Assembly: GCF_003635165.1 (NCBI RefSeq)
Contig: NZ_ML058597.1
Span: 1,014,054 to 1,078,053 of the forward strand
DNA: 64,000 nt
Direction: 5' to 3'
Source of the DNA: Burkholderia sp. Nafp2/4-1b
GTDB lineage: Bacteria > Pseudomonadota > Gammaproteobacteria > Burkholderiales > Burkholderiaceae
Part shown: piece after piece, positions 17,874 to 25,446 of the stretch
How positions within the stretch are numbered: position 1 is the first letter of the stretch
Layout: each line of letters starts with the position of its first letter
Position numbers and translations under genes: made by a program
Notes under the pieces: generated by a model
Database searches by the model: none
Told to the model about the DNA's origin: nothing
What the model saw: the letters and a program-made list of their open reading frames with translations, nothing else

Positions 17874-19307
17874 TCAAAACGCATTGCGCCCGATGAAGCC
17901 GCGCACGACCGTCAGCAGAATGATCTTCATGTCGAACCAGAAACTCCAGTTCTGCATGTAGAACAGGTCGAACTTCACGCGCGCCGCCATCGCCTCCACC
18001 TTGCGCGTTTCGCCGCGATAGCCGTTTACCTGCGCCCATCCGGTGATCCCCGGCCGCACGCGATAGCGGTACATGTAGCAGTCGACCAGTTGCCGGTAGA
18101 AGTCGTCGTGTTCGATCGCATGCGGGCGCGGACCGACGACCGACATCTGGCCGAACAGCACGTTGAAGAACTGCGGCAGCTCGTCGAGCGACGTGCGGCG
18201 CAGGAACGCACCGACCGGCGTGATGCGCGCATCGTTGCGCGATGCCTGCAGCACGACGCCGGGCTGAGCGCGATGCGCGCGCATCGTCCGAAACTTGAGG
18301 ATGTGAAATTCTCGCCCGTCGGCGCCCTTGCGGCGCTGCCTGAACAGGACAGGCCCCGGCGATGACAGCTTCACCGCGATCGCCAGCACCGCGAGCAGCG
18401 GCAGCAGCGGAATCAGCACGGCCACCGCGAACAGCCGGTCGAACGCGAACTTCGCCCACAGTTCCGGCGCGGAACGCGGCGTGGTCGCGAGATTGATCGC
18501 CGGCATGCCGAGCACGTCGGTCGCGGAACGCTCGACGACCGCCATCTGCCGTACGTCCGGCAACAGTCGCAGCTCGACGAACTCGTCACGCAGTTCGCGC
18601 ACGATGCGCCGGATGCGCGATTCGTGCGACATCGGCAGCGTGAGCCACACTTCATCGATCTCGCCACCCCGAATCATGCGTCGCAACGCGACCCAGTCGT
18701 CGATCACCGGCACGCCGGCGATGCCGTCCGCCGCGACCGCAGCCGGCGCGTCGTCGTCGAACACGCAGGCCGCCGCGAACGAACCGGCCGGCTCGTGCTG
18801 CATGCGCTCGACCGCCACGCGTCCGTAAGCGGTCGCACCGACTACCGCGACCCGCCGCTGCCGCACGCGCGCCTCGCCGCGCATCGACGCGAGCGCACAC
18901 AGCGCCAGCCGGCCGAGCAGCAGCGCCGCGTCGCCGGACAGCACCGTGCGTGCAATCCAGCGCGTCGTGACCGTGCCGCCACGATTCATGATCGACATCG
19001 TGCCGGCGACTGTCAGCGTGCTCGCACACACGACGGCAATCACCGTGCGCGTCAGCACCGCACCGCTGCCATACCGCGACACAGCGGGCGACGCACCGCC
19101 GCGCGCTGCGCGCACGCTGCGCGGCAACAGCGCGACGGTCAGCACGCACAGCAACGCAATCGCGCCGCGCTGCGCGTCCGACAGGTCGCGCCATGCGATC
19201 CCCATCGCGGCCTGCGCGGCGAACGCGCCCGCCAGCACGAGTGCGACATCGCCCGTGGCGATCGCGGCACGCCGCATCGCGTTCGTTCCACCCGCCATCG
19301 ACTGCAT
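17874..19307 (-). CDS. Exopolysaccharide priming sugar transferase (WcaJ/polyprenyl-phosphate phosphotransferase family)
   Basis: A 477-residue inner-membrane enzyme that puts the first sugar phosphate on undecaprenyl phosphate. Four hydrophobic helices at the N-terminus lead to a Rossmann-like CoA-binding_3 domain (RVAVVGATAYGRVAVERM). One further membrane segment (LFAVAVLIPLLPLLAVLAIAVK) precedes the catalytic domain with KLSSPGPVLFRQRRKG, LKFRTM, RRTSLDELPQFFNVL, MSVVGPRPHA and RPGITGWAQVNGYRGET, all diagnostic. Start ATG 19307 lies two bases after the stop of the CRP-type gene (TGACGATG), so both are translationally coupled. This is the likely initiator of the polysaccharide made by the genes at 30-49 kb. 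Confidence 0.93.
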   Translation of the reverse strand: MQSMAGGTNAMRRAAIATGDVALVLAGAFAAQAAMGIAWRDLSDAQRGAIALLCVLTVALLPRSVRAARGGASPAVSRYGSGAVLTRTVIAVVCASTLTVAGTMSIMNRGGTVTTRWIARTVLSGDAALLLGRLALCALASMRGEARVRQRRVAVVGATAYGRVAVERMQHEPAGSFAAACVFDDDAPAAVAADGIAGVPVIDDWVALRRMIRGGEIDEVWLTLPMSHESRIRRIVRELRDEFVELRLLPDVRQMAVVERSATDVLGMPAINLATTPRSAPELWAKFAFDRLFAVAVLIPLLPLLAVLAIAVKLSSPGPVLFRQRRKGADGREFHILKFRTMRAHRAQPGVVLQASRNDARITPVGAFLRRTSLDELPQFFNVLFGQMSVVGPRPHAIEHDDFYRQLVDCYMYRYRVRPGITGWAQVNGYRGETRKVEAMAARVKFDLFYMQNWSFWFDMKIILLTVVRGFIGRNAF

Positions 19308-19309
19308 CG

Positions 19310-20092
19310 TCACGCACCGTGCGCGGGGAACCCGCCGTGCATGTCCGGCATGCGCGGCAGCATCGGCATTGAGCGCGCGCTCGCGCGTGCACCGAGCAAC
19401 CGGCGATAGTCCGCGCGAATCAGCTCGTAGCACTCGCATGCCTGGCGTTCGAGCCCATCGCGATCGAGCACGGTGATGCGGCCGCGGCGCTGCCGGATCA
19501 GCCCGGCTTCCTGCAGATTGCCGGCCGCCTCCGTCACGCCTTCGCGACGCACGCCGAGCATGTTGGCGATCGTTTGCTGCGTGACGGCCAGTTCGTCGCC
19601 GTCGATGCGGTCATGCGCGAGCAGCAGCCAGCGGCTCAATTGCTCACCGACGGAGTGATGCCGGTTGCACAGCGCGCTGCGCGAAATCTGCGCCATCGTC
19701 GCCTGGCAGTAGTTCAGCAGCAGCCGGTAGGTCGCCGGCGACCGTTCGAACTCCGAGCGCATCACGCAGGTCGGCACGCGATACGCCATCCCGCCGATGC
19801 GCACTTCGACACGGTTCGATACCGCGACGCCGCCGACGAGCGTCGCCAGCCCGACCACGCCTTCGCGACCGACCACCGCGACCTCCACCATCGCGCCATC
19901 CTCCATCAGGTGCTGCACCGACATCATGGCGGTCGTCGGGAAATGCAGGTGACGCATCGGCTCGCCGACCCGGTCGAGCATGCCGGCCTTGATCCTGACC
20001 AGCTCGAGATGCGGTGCGATGGCGCGAATGCTGTCCTCCGGGAGGGCATCAAGAATGGCATTCGCCGAGTAGCTCGAGTGAAGATGAAGCAT
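19310..20092 (-). CDS. CRP/FNR family regulator (BerA-like candidate)
   Basis: A 260-residue regulator: a cyclic-nucleotide-binding-type beta-roll (about 15-140), a long dimer helix, and a C-terminal winged helix with TQQTIANMLGVRREGVTEAAGNLQEAGLI. The FNR iron-sulfur cysteines and the canonical CRP cAMP-binding Arg-Ser pair are not evident. In B. cenocepacia the CRP/FNR protein BerA (Bcam1349), near the Bep locus, binds c-di-GMP and activates biofilm matrix genes; this gene or its twin at 21013 is the probable counterpart. ATG 20092 has AAAAGGGATAC upstream. It is coupled to the sugar transferase behind it and divergent from the second regulator. Confidence 0.9.
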   Translation of the reverse strand: MLHLHSSYSANAILDALPEDSIRAIAPHLELVRIKAGMLDRVGEPMRHLHFPTTAMMSVQHLMEDGAMVEVAVVGREGVVGLATLVGGVAVSNRVEVRIGGMAYRVPTCVMRSEFERSPATYRLLLNYCQATMAQISRSALCNRHHSVGEQLSRWLLLAHDRIDGDELAVTQQTIANMLGVRREGVTEAAGNLQEAGLIRQRRGRITVLDRDGLERQACECYELIRADYRRLLGARASARSMPMLPRMPDMHGGFPAHGA

Positions 20093-20357
20093 GTCCGTAT
20101 CCCTTTTATTCTCCGCGCCGCATGCAGCCGCTTCAGCGGAACTCGTTATTGCGATGCGCGTCCGGGACGGCGACGCGGGTTGCGGCCACAACCCTCGATC
20201 CAGTCGATCCTCGGCATCTCGCCGCCGGATCGAATCGGCAGTCCCGTTTCGACACGCTCGCCGTAATAAGCGATTTACGTGCCAATACCCCCTTCATCCT
20301 TAATATATAAACGACGCCCGATTGAGAACGCCCCGATAGCCGGTGCGAAAGCGCGAA

Positions 20358-20370
20358 AAATGTCTCATTT
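20358..20370. promoter_or_regulatory. Inverted repeat AAATG-TCT-CATTT
   Basis: Perfect 5-base arms around three bases, 266 bases upstream of the CRP-type gene ending at 19310. It shares the core TGTCTCA with the site exactly 200 bases further on, suggesting a common binding protein, probably one of the two flanking CRP/FNR regulators. Confidence 0.4.
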
Positions 20371-20552
20371 CCGGACACTCTCCAGCGCGATGGACACCGC
20401 CGGGTGATTCGACTGATCAATGGCCGCAGTGCTCGCCGCGGCGTCACCCGTCGCGCACCGGGCTTACCGTTCAAATACTTACGACCCGATTTCAATTGTT
20501 TCCGTGATGTCGCACGCGACGGCCGGGAGGCGCGTGGCGGGTCGAATGATCG

Positions 20553-20569
20553 TTTGAAACTGTCTCAAA
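20553..20569. promoter_or_regulatory. CRP/FNR-like inverted repeat TTTGA-N7-TCAAA
   Basis: TTTGAAACTGTCTCAAA is symmetric in its outer five bases, close to the TTGAT-N4-ATCAA class of CRP/FNR sites but with wider spacing. It sits in the middle of the divergent gap between the two CRP/FNR genes. Confidence 0.45.
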
Positions 20570-21012
20570 TCTGAATCGGCACATTAATTCATGACTTTGT
20601 AAGCGAACGCACATAGCGCGCGCAAGCGCATGATTTTCATGAAAAAAACCGGCCCTAATCGCCGATTGTCAAATAATGTTCAATGCATTTCCAATGTTTT
20701 CCTTGTAGGATCGCAACGTCGTCCGATTGATTCCAGATCGACAGTGAATCCACGACTTATCGGCCCATCCATTTCAATGAGATTAATTTCAATGGAGACC
20801 AGATCTTTAAATACGCATAACGTTTGCATTCGCGCCGAACCGTCAAAGATTGTGAAATGTCGTAATGGGTAATTAACCGAATTCGATGGCGTGCTAGCCT
20901 TTTTCCGGCCATCGGCATTCGAATTCCGATGAACTCAATTCCGCACGTGCGTGCCGAATTCCCGCCCCGGGATGCCGCCGCGCGACGTGCGCCCCACCTT
21001 AGAGGATGCGCC

Positions 21013-21795
21013 GTGACCCACCAGGCCAATGACGCCGTCGCACACGCGAACGGCATGATCGAGCTTTCGCACAGCTTCGATGCCAACCGGTTTCTCGCGG
21101 CGCTCGACCGCGACGAACGCGCGACGCTCGTCGGCAACCTTCGACTGGTTCACCTGAAGTCGGGCCAGGTGCTGTGCGAACCGGGCGAAATGCTCGCGGC
21201 AGTTTACCTGCCCGTGACGACCGCGATTTCGCTGCAATACGTGTCGTCCGGCGGGATGACACTCGAAGTGGCCGAGATCGGCAGCGAGAGCGTCGTCTGC
21301 GACGACGTGATCGGCGGCAGCGGCCGGATGCCGTGCCGCGCCGTCGCCTGTCGTGACGGTTTCGTCTACCGGCTCGACAGTCGCATCTTCGCCGCTGCGT
21401 TCGACGCGTCGCCGGTGATTCGTCATCTCGTGTTCGTCTGCGTGCGGTTGCTGATGGCGCAGGTCTCGCAGATCACGTTCTGCAGCCGCCATCACGTGCT
21501 CAAACATCAGTTATGCAGATGGTTCCTGCTCGCGTACGACCGCTCGCGCAGCATCGAGATCCAGGTGACCCACAGCATGCTCGCGCAGATGCTCGGCGTG
21601 CGGCGCGAGACGGTCACGGACGCCGCCGGCGAGATCCAGAAGCTCGGCCTGATTCGCCAGTACCGGAGCTCGATCGTGCTCGCCGATCTCGCCGGCCTCG
21701 AAAAGCTGTCGTGCGGTTGCCGCGCGATCGTGCGCGACGAGATGAAGCGCATCCTGTCGGCCGACTCGGGTGTCGCCGCCGCGGCACGCGCGTGA
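21013..21795 (+). CDS. CRP/FNR family regulator, paralogue (BerA-like candidate)
   Basis: A 260-residue protein with the same layout as the regulator at 19310-20092: sensor beta-roll, dimer helix, and winged helix with THSMLAQMLGVRRETVTDAAGEIQKLGLI. An in-frame ATG exists at 20929, but the GTG at 21013 has AGAGGA six bases before it and gives exactly the same length as the paralogue, so I chose GTG. One of the pair is likely the c-di-GMP-responsive BerA. The aminoacyl-carrier-protein operon begins 168 bases downstream on the same strand and may be its direct target or be co-transcribed. Confidence 0.88.
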   Translation: MTHQANDAVAHANGMIELSHSFDANRFLAALDRDERATLVGNLRLVHLKSGQVLCEPGEMLAAVYLPVTTAISLQYVSSGGMTLEVAEIGSESVVCDDVIGGSGRMPCRAVACRDGFVYRLDSRIFAAAFDASPVIRHLVFVCVRLLMAQVSQITFCSRHHVLKHQLCRWFLLAYDRSRSIEIQVTHSMLAQMLGVRRETVTDAAGEIQKLGLIRQYRSSIVLADLAGLEKLSCGCRAIVRDEMKRILSADSGVAAAARA

Positions 21796-21963
21796 CGCGC
21801 ACGACATTTCGTCGTACATGCGCGATCCGGGTCAGTCGATTGTAGGGTGGCGAACAGAACAGCGTGTGCGCGAATGGTCTACTGATGCAGGACTGCCGGG
21901 GGGATGTCGGCGCGCTGCGCGCGTCCGCCCGTGCGGACGACACCACGCACGCCGGAGCAGCAC

Positions 21964-22215
21964 GTGAAAAACGACATCAGAACCATCCTCAAGCACGTTG
22001 CGCATCTCGAAGCCGCGATCGATTCGATCGGTGACGGCGACGACCTTTACGAAGCGGGCCTGTCCTCGCTCGACACGATCCAGCTGATGCTCGCGATCGA
22101 GAAGCAGTTCAACATCGAGATTCCCGACGAGATGCTGAACCGCAATCTGTTCCGGAGCATCGACGCGCTCGCGGACACGATCGCGACGCTGCAGCGCGCC
22201 GAGCATTCCGCATGA
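21964..22215 (+). CDS. Acyl/aminoacyl carrier protein
   Basis: An 83-residue acidic four-helix carrier protein. The phosphopantetheine site is Ser35 in AGLSSLDTIQLML. It differs from fatty-acid ACP (DSLD) and resembles the stand-alone carrier proteins that are charged by class II aaRS-like ligases. Start GTG 21964 has GGAG eight bases upstream; ATG 21904 would add a poorly conserved Arg-rich leader. It is the first gene of a five-gene operon whose genes overlap by four bases (ATGA or GTGA). It should carry an amino acid as a thioester, charged by the ligase at 23405. Confidence 0.9.
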   Translation: MKNDIRTILKHVAHLEAAIDSIGDGDDLYEAGLSSLDTIQLMLAIEKQFNIEIPDEMLNRNLFRSIDALADTIATLQRAEHSA

Positions 22216-23408
22216 GCGCGCTGCTGCCCGAACTCGCGGCCGACCACGAAGCACGCCGGCTCGACGAAGCCGCGCGCGCGGTCGCGCAAATCGCCGCCCA
22301 GCACGCGGATGCAGTCGATCGCGACGCGCGCTGCCCCGTCGAGGCGATCGAGGCGATGCGCGCGCGCCGCCTGCTCAGCGCGATGGTCCCGACTCATCTC
22401 GGCGGTGCCGGCGCATCGCTCGCCGACATCGCATCGGCTTGCTCGATCCTCGGCCAGGCTTGCGCGTCGTCGGCGATGGTGTTCGCGATGCACCAGATCC
22501 AGGTCGCCTGCATCGTCGATCACGCGGCCGACCAGGGCTGGCACAAGCTATTCCTGCAGCAGCTCGTGCGCCATCAGTGGCTGCTCGCGTCGGCGACGTC
22601 CGAGGACGGCGTCGGCGGCAACCTGCGCGCGAGCCAGTGCGCGCTCGACACCAACGGCGGCGAATTCCGGCTGCGCAAATCCGCACCGACGATCTCGTAC
22701 GGCGACTACGCGGACGGCATCCTCGCAACCGCGCGACGCGACGCCGACGCGCCGGCGTCCGAGCAGGTGCTCATCACGCTGCTGCGTGATGGCTACACGC
22801 TCACGCGCCGCGGCGAATGGGATACGCTCGGCATGCGCGGCACCTGCAGCAACGGCTTCGAGCTCGACGCGCAGGGCGCGACCGTGCAATGCCTGCCGGT
22901 GCCGTTCGCGCAGATCGCCGAACAGACGATGGTGCCGGTCTCGCACATCCTGTGGGCGGCCGTATGGATCGGCGTGGCCGGCGACGCGTTCCATCGCGCG
23001 CATCAGTTCTTCCGCGCCCAAGCGCGCCAGAGCGACGGCGCGCCGTCGCCCGCGTCGCGACGCATCGCCGAATCGCTGGCGCTGATGCAGGCGATGCAAG
23101 CGCGCGTCGACAACGTGCTGCGCCTCCATGCGAGCGCGTCGAACCGCTCCTGGTCGGCCGGCATGGCCTGGGCCGCCGAAATCAACACGCTGAAGACCTA
23201 CGTGTCGTCGACGGCGCTCGAGGTCGCGCAGCAGGCGATGATGATCTGCGGGATGGCCGGCTACAAGCATGGCACGCCGTTCAGCATCGGCCGCCACCTT
23301 CGCGACCTGCACGCGGCGCCGCTGATGATCAGCAACGACCGCATCGCCGCCAATACCTCGAGCCTGCTGCTCGCACTGCGTCCCGCGACGCTGGAGAAAC
23401 ACTCGTGA
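22212..23408 (+). CDS. Acyl-CoA dehydrogenase-like flavoprotein
   Basis: A 398-residue protein of the acyl-CoA dehydrogenase fold: helical N-terminal domain, beta-domain around 120-220 (LLASATSEDGVGGNLRAS), and a C-terminal helical domain with the conserved ALEVAQQAMMICGMAGY and SIGRHLRDLHAAPLMISND. In classical enzymes the C-terminal glutamate in an EGT-like motif is the base; here the equivalent stretch reads ISND with no Glu, so the chemistry may differ. Carrier-protein-specific members of this fold oxidise amino acids held on carrier proteins (for example prolyl-carrier oxidases). Given its place between carrier protein and ligase, the substrate is probably an aminoacyl thioester; this is inference. 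Confidence 0.87.
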   Translation: MSALLPELAADHEARRLDEAARAVAQIAAQHADAVDRDARCPVEAIEAMRARRLLSAMVPTHLGGAGASLADIASACSILGQACASSAMVFAMHQIQVACIVDHAADQGWHKLFLQQLVRHQWLLASATSEDGVGGNLRASQCALDTNGGEFRLRKSAPTISYGDYADGILATARRDADAPASEQVLITLLRDGYTLTRRGEWDTLGMRGTCSNGFELDAQGATVQCLPVPFAQIAEQTMVPVSHILWAAVWIGVAGDAFHRAHQFFRAQARQSDGAPSPASRRIAESLALMQAMQARVDNVLRLHASASNRSWSAGMAWAAEINTLKTYVSSTALEVAQQAMMICGMAGYKHGTPFSIGRHLRDLHAAPLMISNDRIAANTSSLLLALRPATLEKHS

Positions 23409-24394
23409 ACGATCGCCTCTCCGTGCCATCGGCTGTCCCTGCCGCCCCTGCTGCCGCCCTATCCGATGCGCCCCTCGACCGTGCGGGTGTCAATCCGCTG
23501 CGCGACGCGCTGATCGACGCCGGCCTGCTCGTGTCGACCGGTATCCAGGGCCTGTTCGGCCGCAGCGAACGCTTCGAGCGTGTGGTCGAAGCGCTCGACG
23601 CATTCGTCACGCGCCTGGGCGCCGACCAGCAGGCCGAAGTGCTGCGCTTCCCGCCGGCGATGAGCCGCACCGAATTCGAGCGCAGCGAATACATGAAGAG
23701 CTTTCCGCAACTCGCGGGCAGCGTGCATGCGTTCAGCGGCGACGAGCAGCGGCACCAGCGCGTGCTGCAATGCCTCGACCGTGGCGAGGACTGGACCGAA
23801 AGCCAGAAGCCGACCTATGTCGTGATGACGCCGGCCGCGTGCTATCCGGTCTATCCGGTCGTCGCCCGCGCGGGTGCACTGCCCGACGACGGGCGCATCG
23901 TCGACGTGTTCTCGTACTGCTTTCGCCATGAGCCGTCGCTCGACCCGACCCGCATGCAGCTGTTCCGGATGCGCGAATACGTGCGGATCGGCACGCCCGG
24001 GCAGATCGTCGCGTTCCGCGAGACGTGGATGGAACGCGGCACGCGGATGATCGAGGCGCTGCGCCTGCCGAACACGATCGATCTCGCGAACGATCCGTTC
24101 TTCGGGCGCGGGGGCAAGATCGTCGCGAACAGCCAGCGCGAGCAGAACCTGAAGTTCGAGCTGCTGATCCCGATCGAGCACGACGACCGCCAGACCGCGT
24201 GCCTGAGCTTCAACTACCACATGGATCACTTCGGTCTGCTGTGGGACATCCGCACCGCGACGGGCGAGGTCGCGCACACGGGCTGCGTCGGTTTCGGCCT
24301 CGAGCGGCTGACGCTCGCGCTGTTCCGTCATCACGGCTTCGACCTCGACGCATGGCCGAGCGACGTTCGCGACGTGTTGTGGGGGGCGCGATGA
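23405..24394 (+). CDS. Amino acid:[carrier protein] ligase (class II aaRS-like)
   Basis: A 329-residue homologue of the catalytic core of atypical seryl-tRNA synthetases, without a tRNA-binding arm. Class II motif 2 is FSYCFRHEPSLDPTRMQLFRMREYVRIG in two parts (Arg174 in FRHE) and motif 3 is VGFGLERL (298-301). The zinc ligands known from the Bradyrhizobium enzymes correspond to Cys146 (AACYPVY), Glu191 (MREYVR) and Cys294 (HTGC). Characterised relatives activate glycine or alanine with ATP and load them on the phosphopantetheine of a partner carrier protein instead of tRNA. GTG start in a GTGA overlap. The first 25 residues are Pro/Ala-rich. Amino-acid choice is not readable by eye. Confidence 0.9.
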   Translation: MNDRLSVPSAVPAAPAAALSDAPLDRAGVNPLRDALIDAGLLVSTGIQGLFGRSERFERVVEALDAFVTRLGADQQAEVLRFPPAMSRTEFERSEYMKSFPQLAGSVHAFSGDEQRHQRVLQCLDRGEDWTESQKPTYVVMTPAACYPVYPVVARAGALPDDGRIVDVFSYCFRHEPSLDPTRMQLFRMREYVRIGTPGQIVAFRETWMERGTRMIEALRLPNTIDLANDPFFGRGGKIVANSQREQNLKFELLIPIEHDDRQTACLSFNYHMDHFGLLWDIRTATGEVAHTGCVGFGLERLTLALFRHHGFDLDAWPSDVRDVLWGAR

Positions 24395-25446
24395 AATTCG
24401 TGTCCCGCGACGGCGAGGATGCGTCGTTCGAGGACGTGCGCCACCGCGCACGCCACTACCGCCCGCATCCGCTGCACAGCCAGGAGATGGTCTGGAAACA
24501 GACCAACTGCTACGTGGACATGTGGCTCGAGGTGCTCCGGTGGTGGGGCCTCAATCCGTACGCGGCGCTGCCGTTTACGATCGCGCTGGACTTCGAGGGC
24601 GACCAGTTCACGTTCTTCAAGTTTCCGCACGACGAACTGGAGCGGCTCTACGGGGTCGTCGTGCAGGAACATTCGATCTACGAACCGCTCGACCAGCATA
24701 TCGAAACGCAAGTCGCGCGCGGTCACCTGATGATCGTCGAGGTCGACGCGTGGTTCCTGCCCGACACGCGCGGCAGCAGTTACCGCACGCAGCATACGAA
24801 GACGACGATCGGCATCGACTCGATCGATCGCGCGCGCCGCCAGATGGGCTACTTCCACAACAGCGGCTATTACGTGGCCGAGGATTTCGACTACGACGGC
24901 CTCGTCGGCGGCAGTTCGCCGATGCCGCTGCCGCCGTACGTCGAATGCGCGAAACGGCGCTTCGCGCCGCTGGACGAGCGCGTGCTGTGCGAAGTTTCGC
25001 TTGCGTCGCTGCAGCGGCATTTGCGCCGCCTGCCGATCGTCAATCCGGTCGCGGCGTTCCGCCGCAAGTTGCAGATCGATGCGAAATGGCTCGCCGACTC
25101 GCCGCTCGATCGCTTTCATGCGTACTCGTTCAATTCGGTGCGACAACTCGGCGCCAACTTCGAACTGTTCGGCCACTACGCGCGCTGGCTGCACGCGAGC
25201 GGCTGCATCGGCCCGTTCGCCGAGATCCGGGCCGCCTGCGATCGCATCGCGTCCGAGGCGATGGTGCTGGAATTCCGGCTCGCGCGGGCCTGCTCGCGGG
25301 GCAAGGAAGAACGCGGCGATGCGACGCTCGACGCGATCGAAGCGGCCTACACCGACCTGATCGACTGTGCGCGGCGGATCTCGCCGCCGCTGCAGCATGT
25401 GGTGCCCGTTCGCGCGAACGCGTCCGCCGTGCCGGTGATGCGGTGA
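24391..25446 (+). CDS. DUF1839 family protein, possible papain-like aminoacyl transferase
   Basis: A 351-residue soluble protein of the family found beside aminoacyl carrier-protein ligases. The N-terminal half has a Cys in QTNCYVDMWLEVLRWWG (Cys40) and a later VEVDAWFLPD (Asp119) plus QHTKTTIGIDSID (His135). This order and spacing resembles BtrH, the transferase that moves an amino acid from a carrier protein onto an aminoglycoside sugar, and papain-like folds in general. I infer that it takes the (oxidised) aminoacyl group from the carrier protein to an acceptor; no activity is known to me for the family. The C-terminal half is helical. It overlaps both neighbours by four bases. Confidence 0.82.
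   Translation: MKFVSRDGEDASFEDVRHRARHYRPHPLHSQEMVWKQTNCYVDMWLEVLRWWGLNPYAALPFTIALDFEGDQFTFFKFPHDELERLYGVVVQEHSIYEPLDQHIETQVARGHLMIVEVDAWFLPDTRGSSYRTQHTKTTIGIDSIDRARRQMGYFHNSGYYVAEDFDYDGLVGGSSPMPLPPYVECAKRRFAPLDERVLCEVSLASLQRHLRRLPIVNPVAAFRRKLQIDAKWLADSPLDRFHAYSFNSVRQLGANFELFGHYARWLHASGCIGPFAEIRAACDRIASEAMVLEFRLARACSRGKEERGDATLDAIEAAYTDLIDCARRISPPLQHVVPVRANASAVPVMR

Larger units (their letters stand above)
20093..21012. other. AT-rich divergent control region between two CRP/FNR genes
   Basis: A 920-base region, clearly poorer in GC than its surroundings between about 20270 and 20930, with long A and T runs. No gene with a ribosome site is visible. It contains the two TGTCTCA-centred inverted repeats and several near-palindromes such as AATGCATT at 20684. 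It is probably a large regulated promoter region and could also be silenced by H-NS-like proteins. Confidence 0.6.

Noticed and set aside
20630..20872. 80-codon gene in the gap between the two CRP/FNR genes
   Set aside because: No ribosome site, atypical composition and no family resemblance; better read as regulatory AT-rich DNA.
20929..21012. ATG 20929 as start of the second CRP/FNR gene
   Set aside because: GTG 21013 has AGAGGA in proper position and gives the same 260-residue length as its paralogue; the extra 28 residues are Arg/Pro/Ala-rich.
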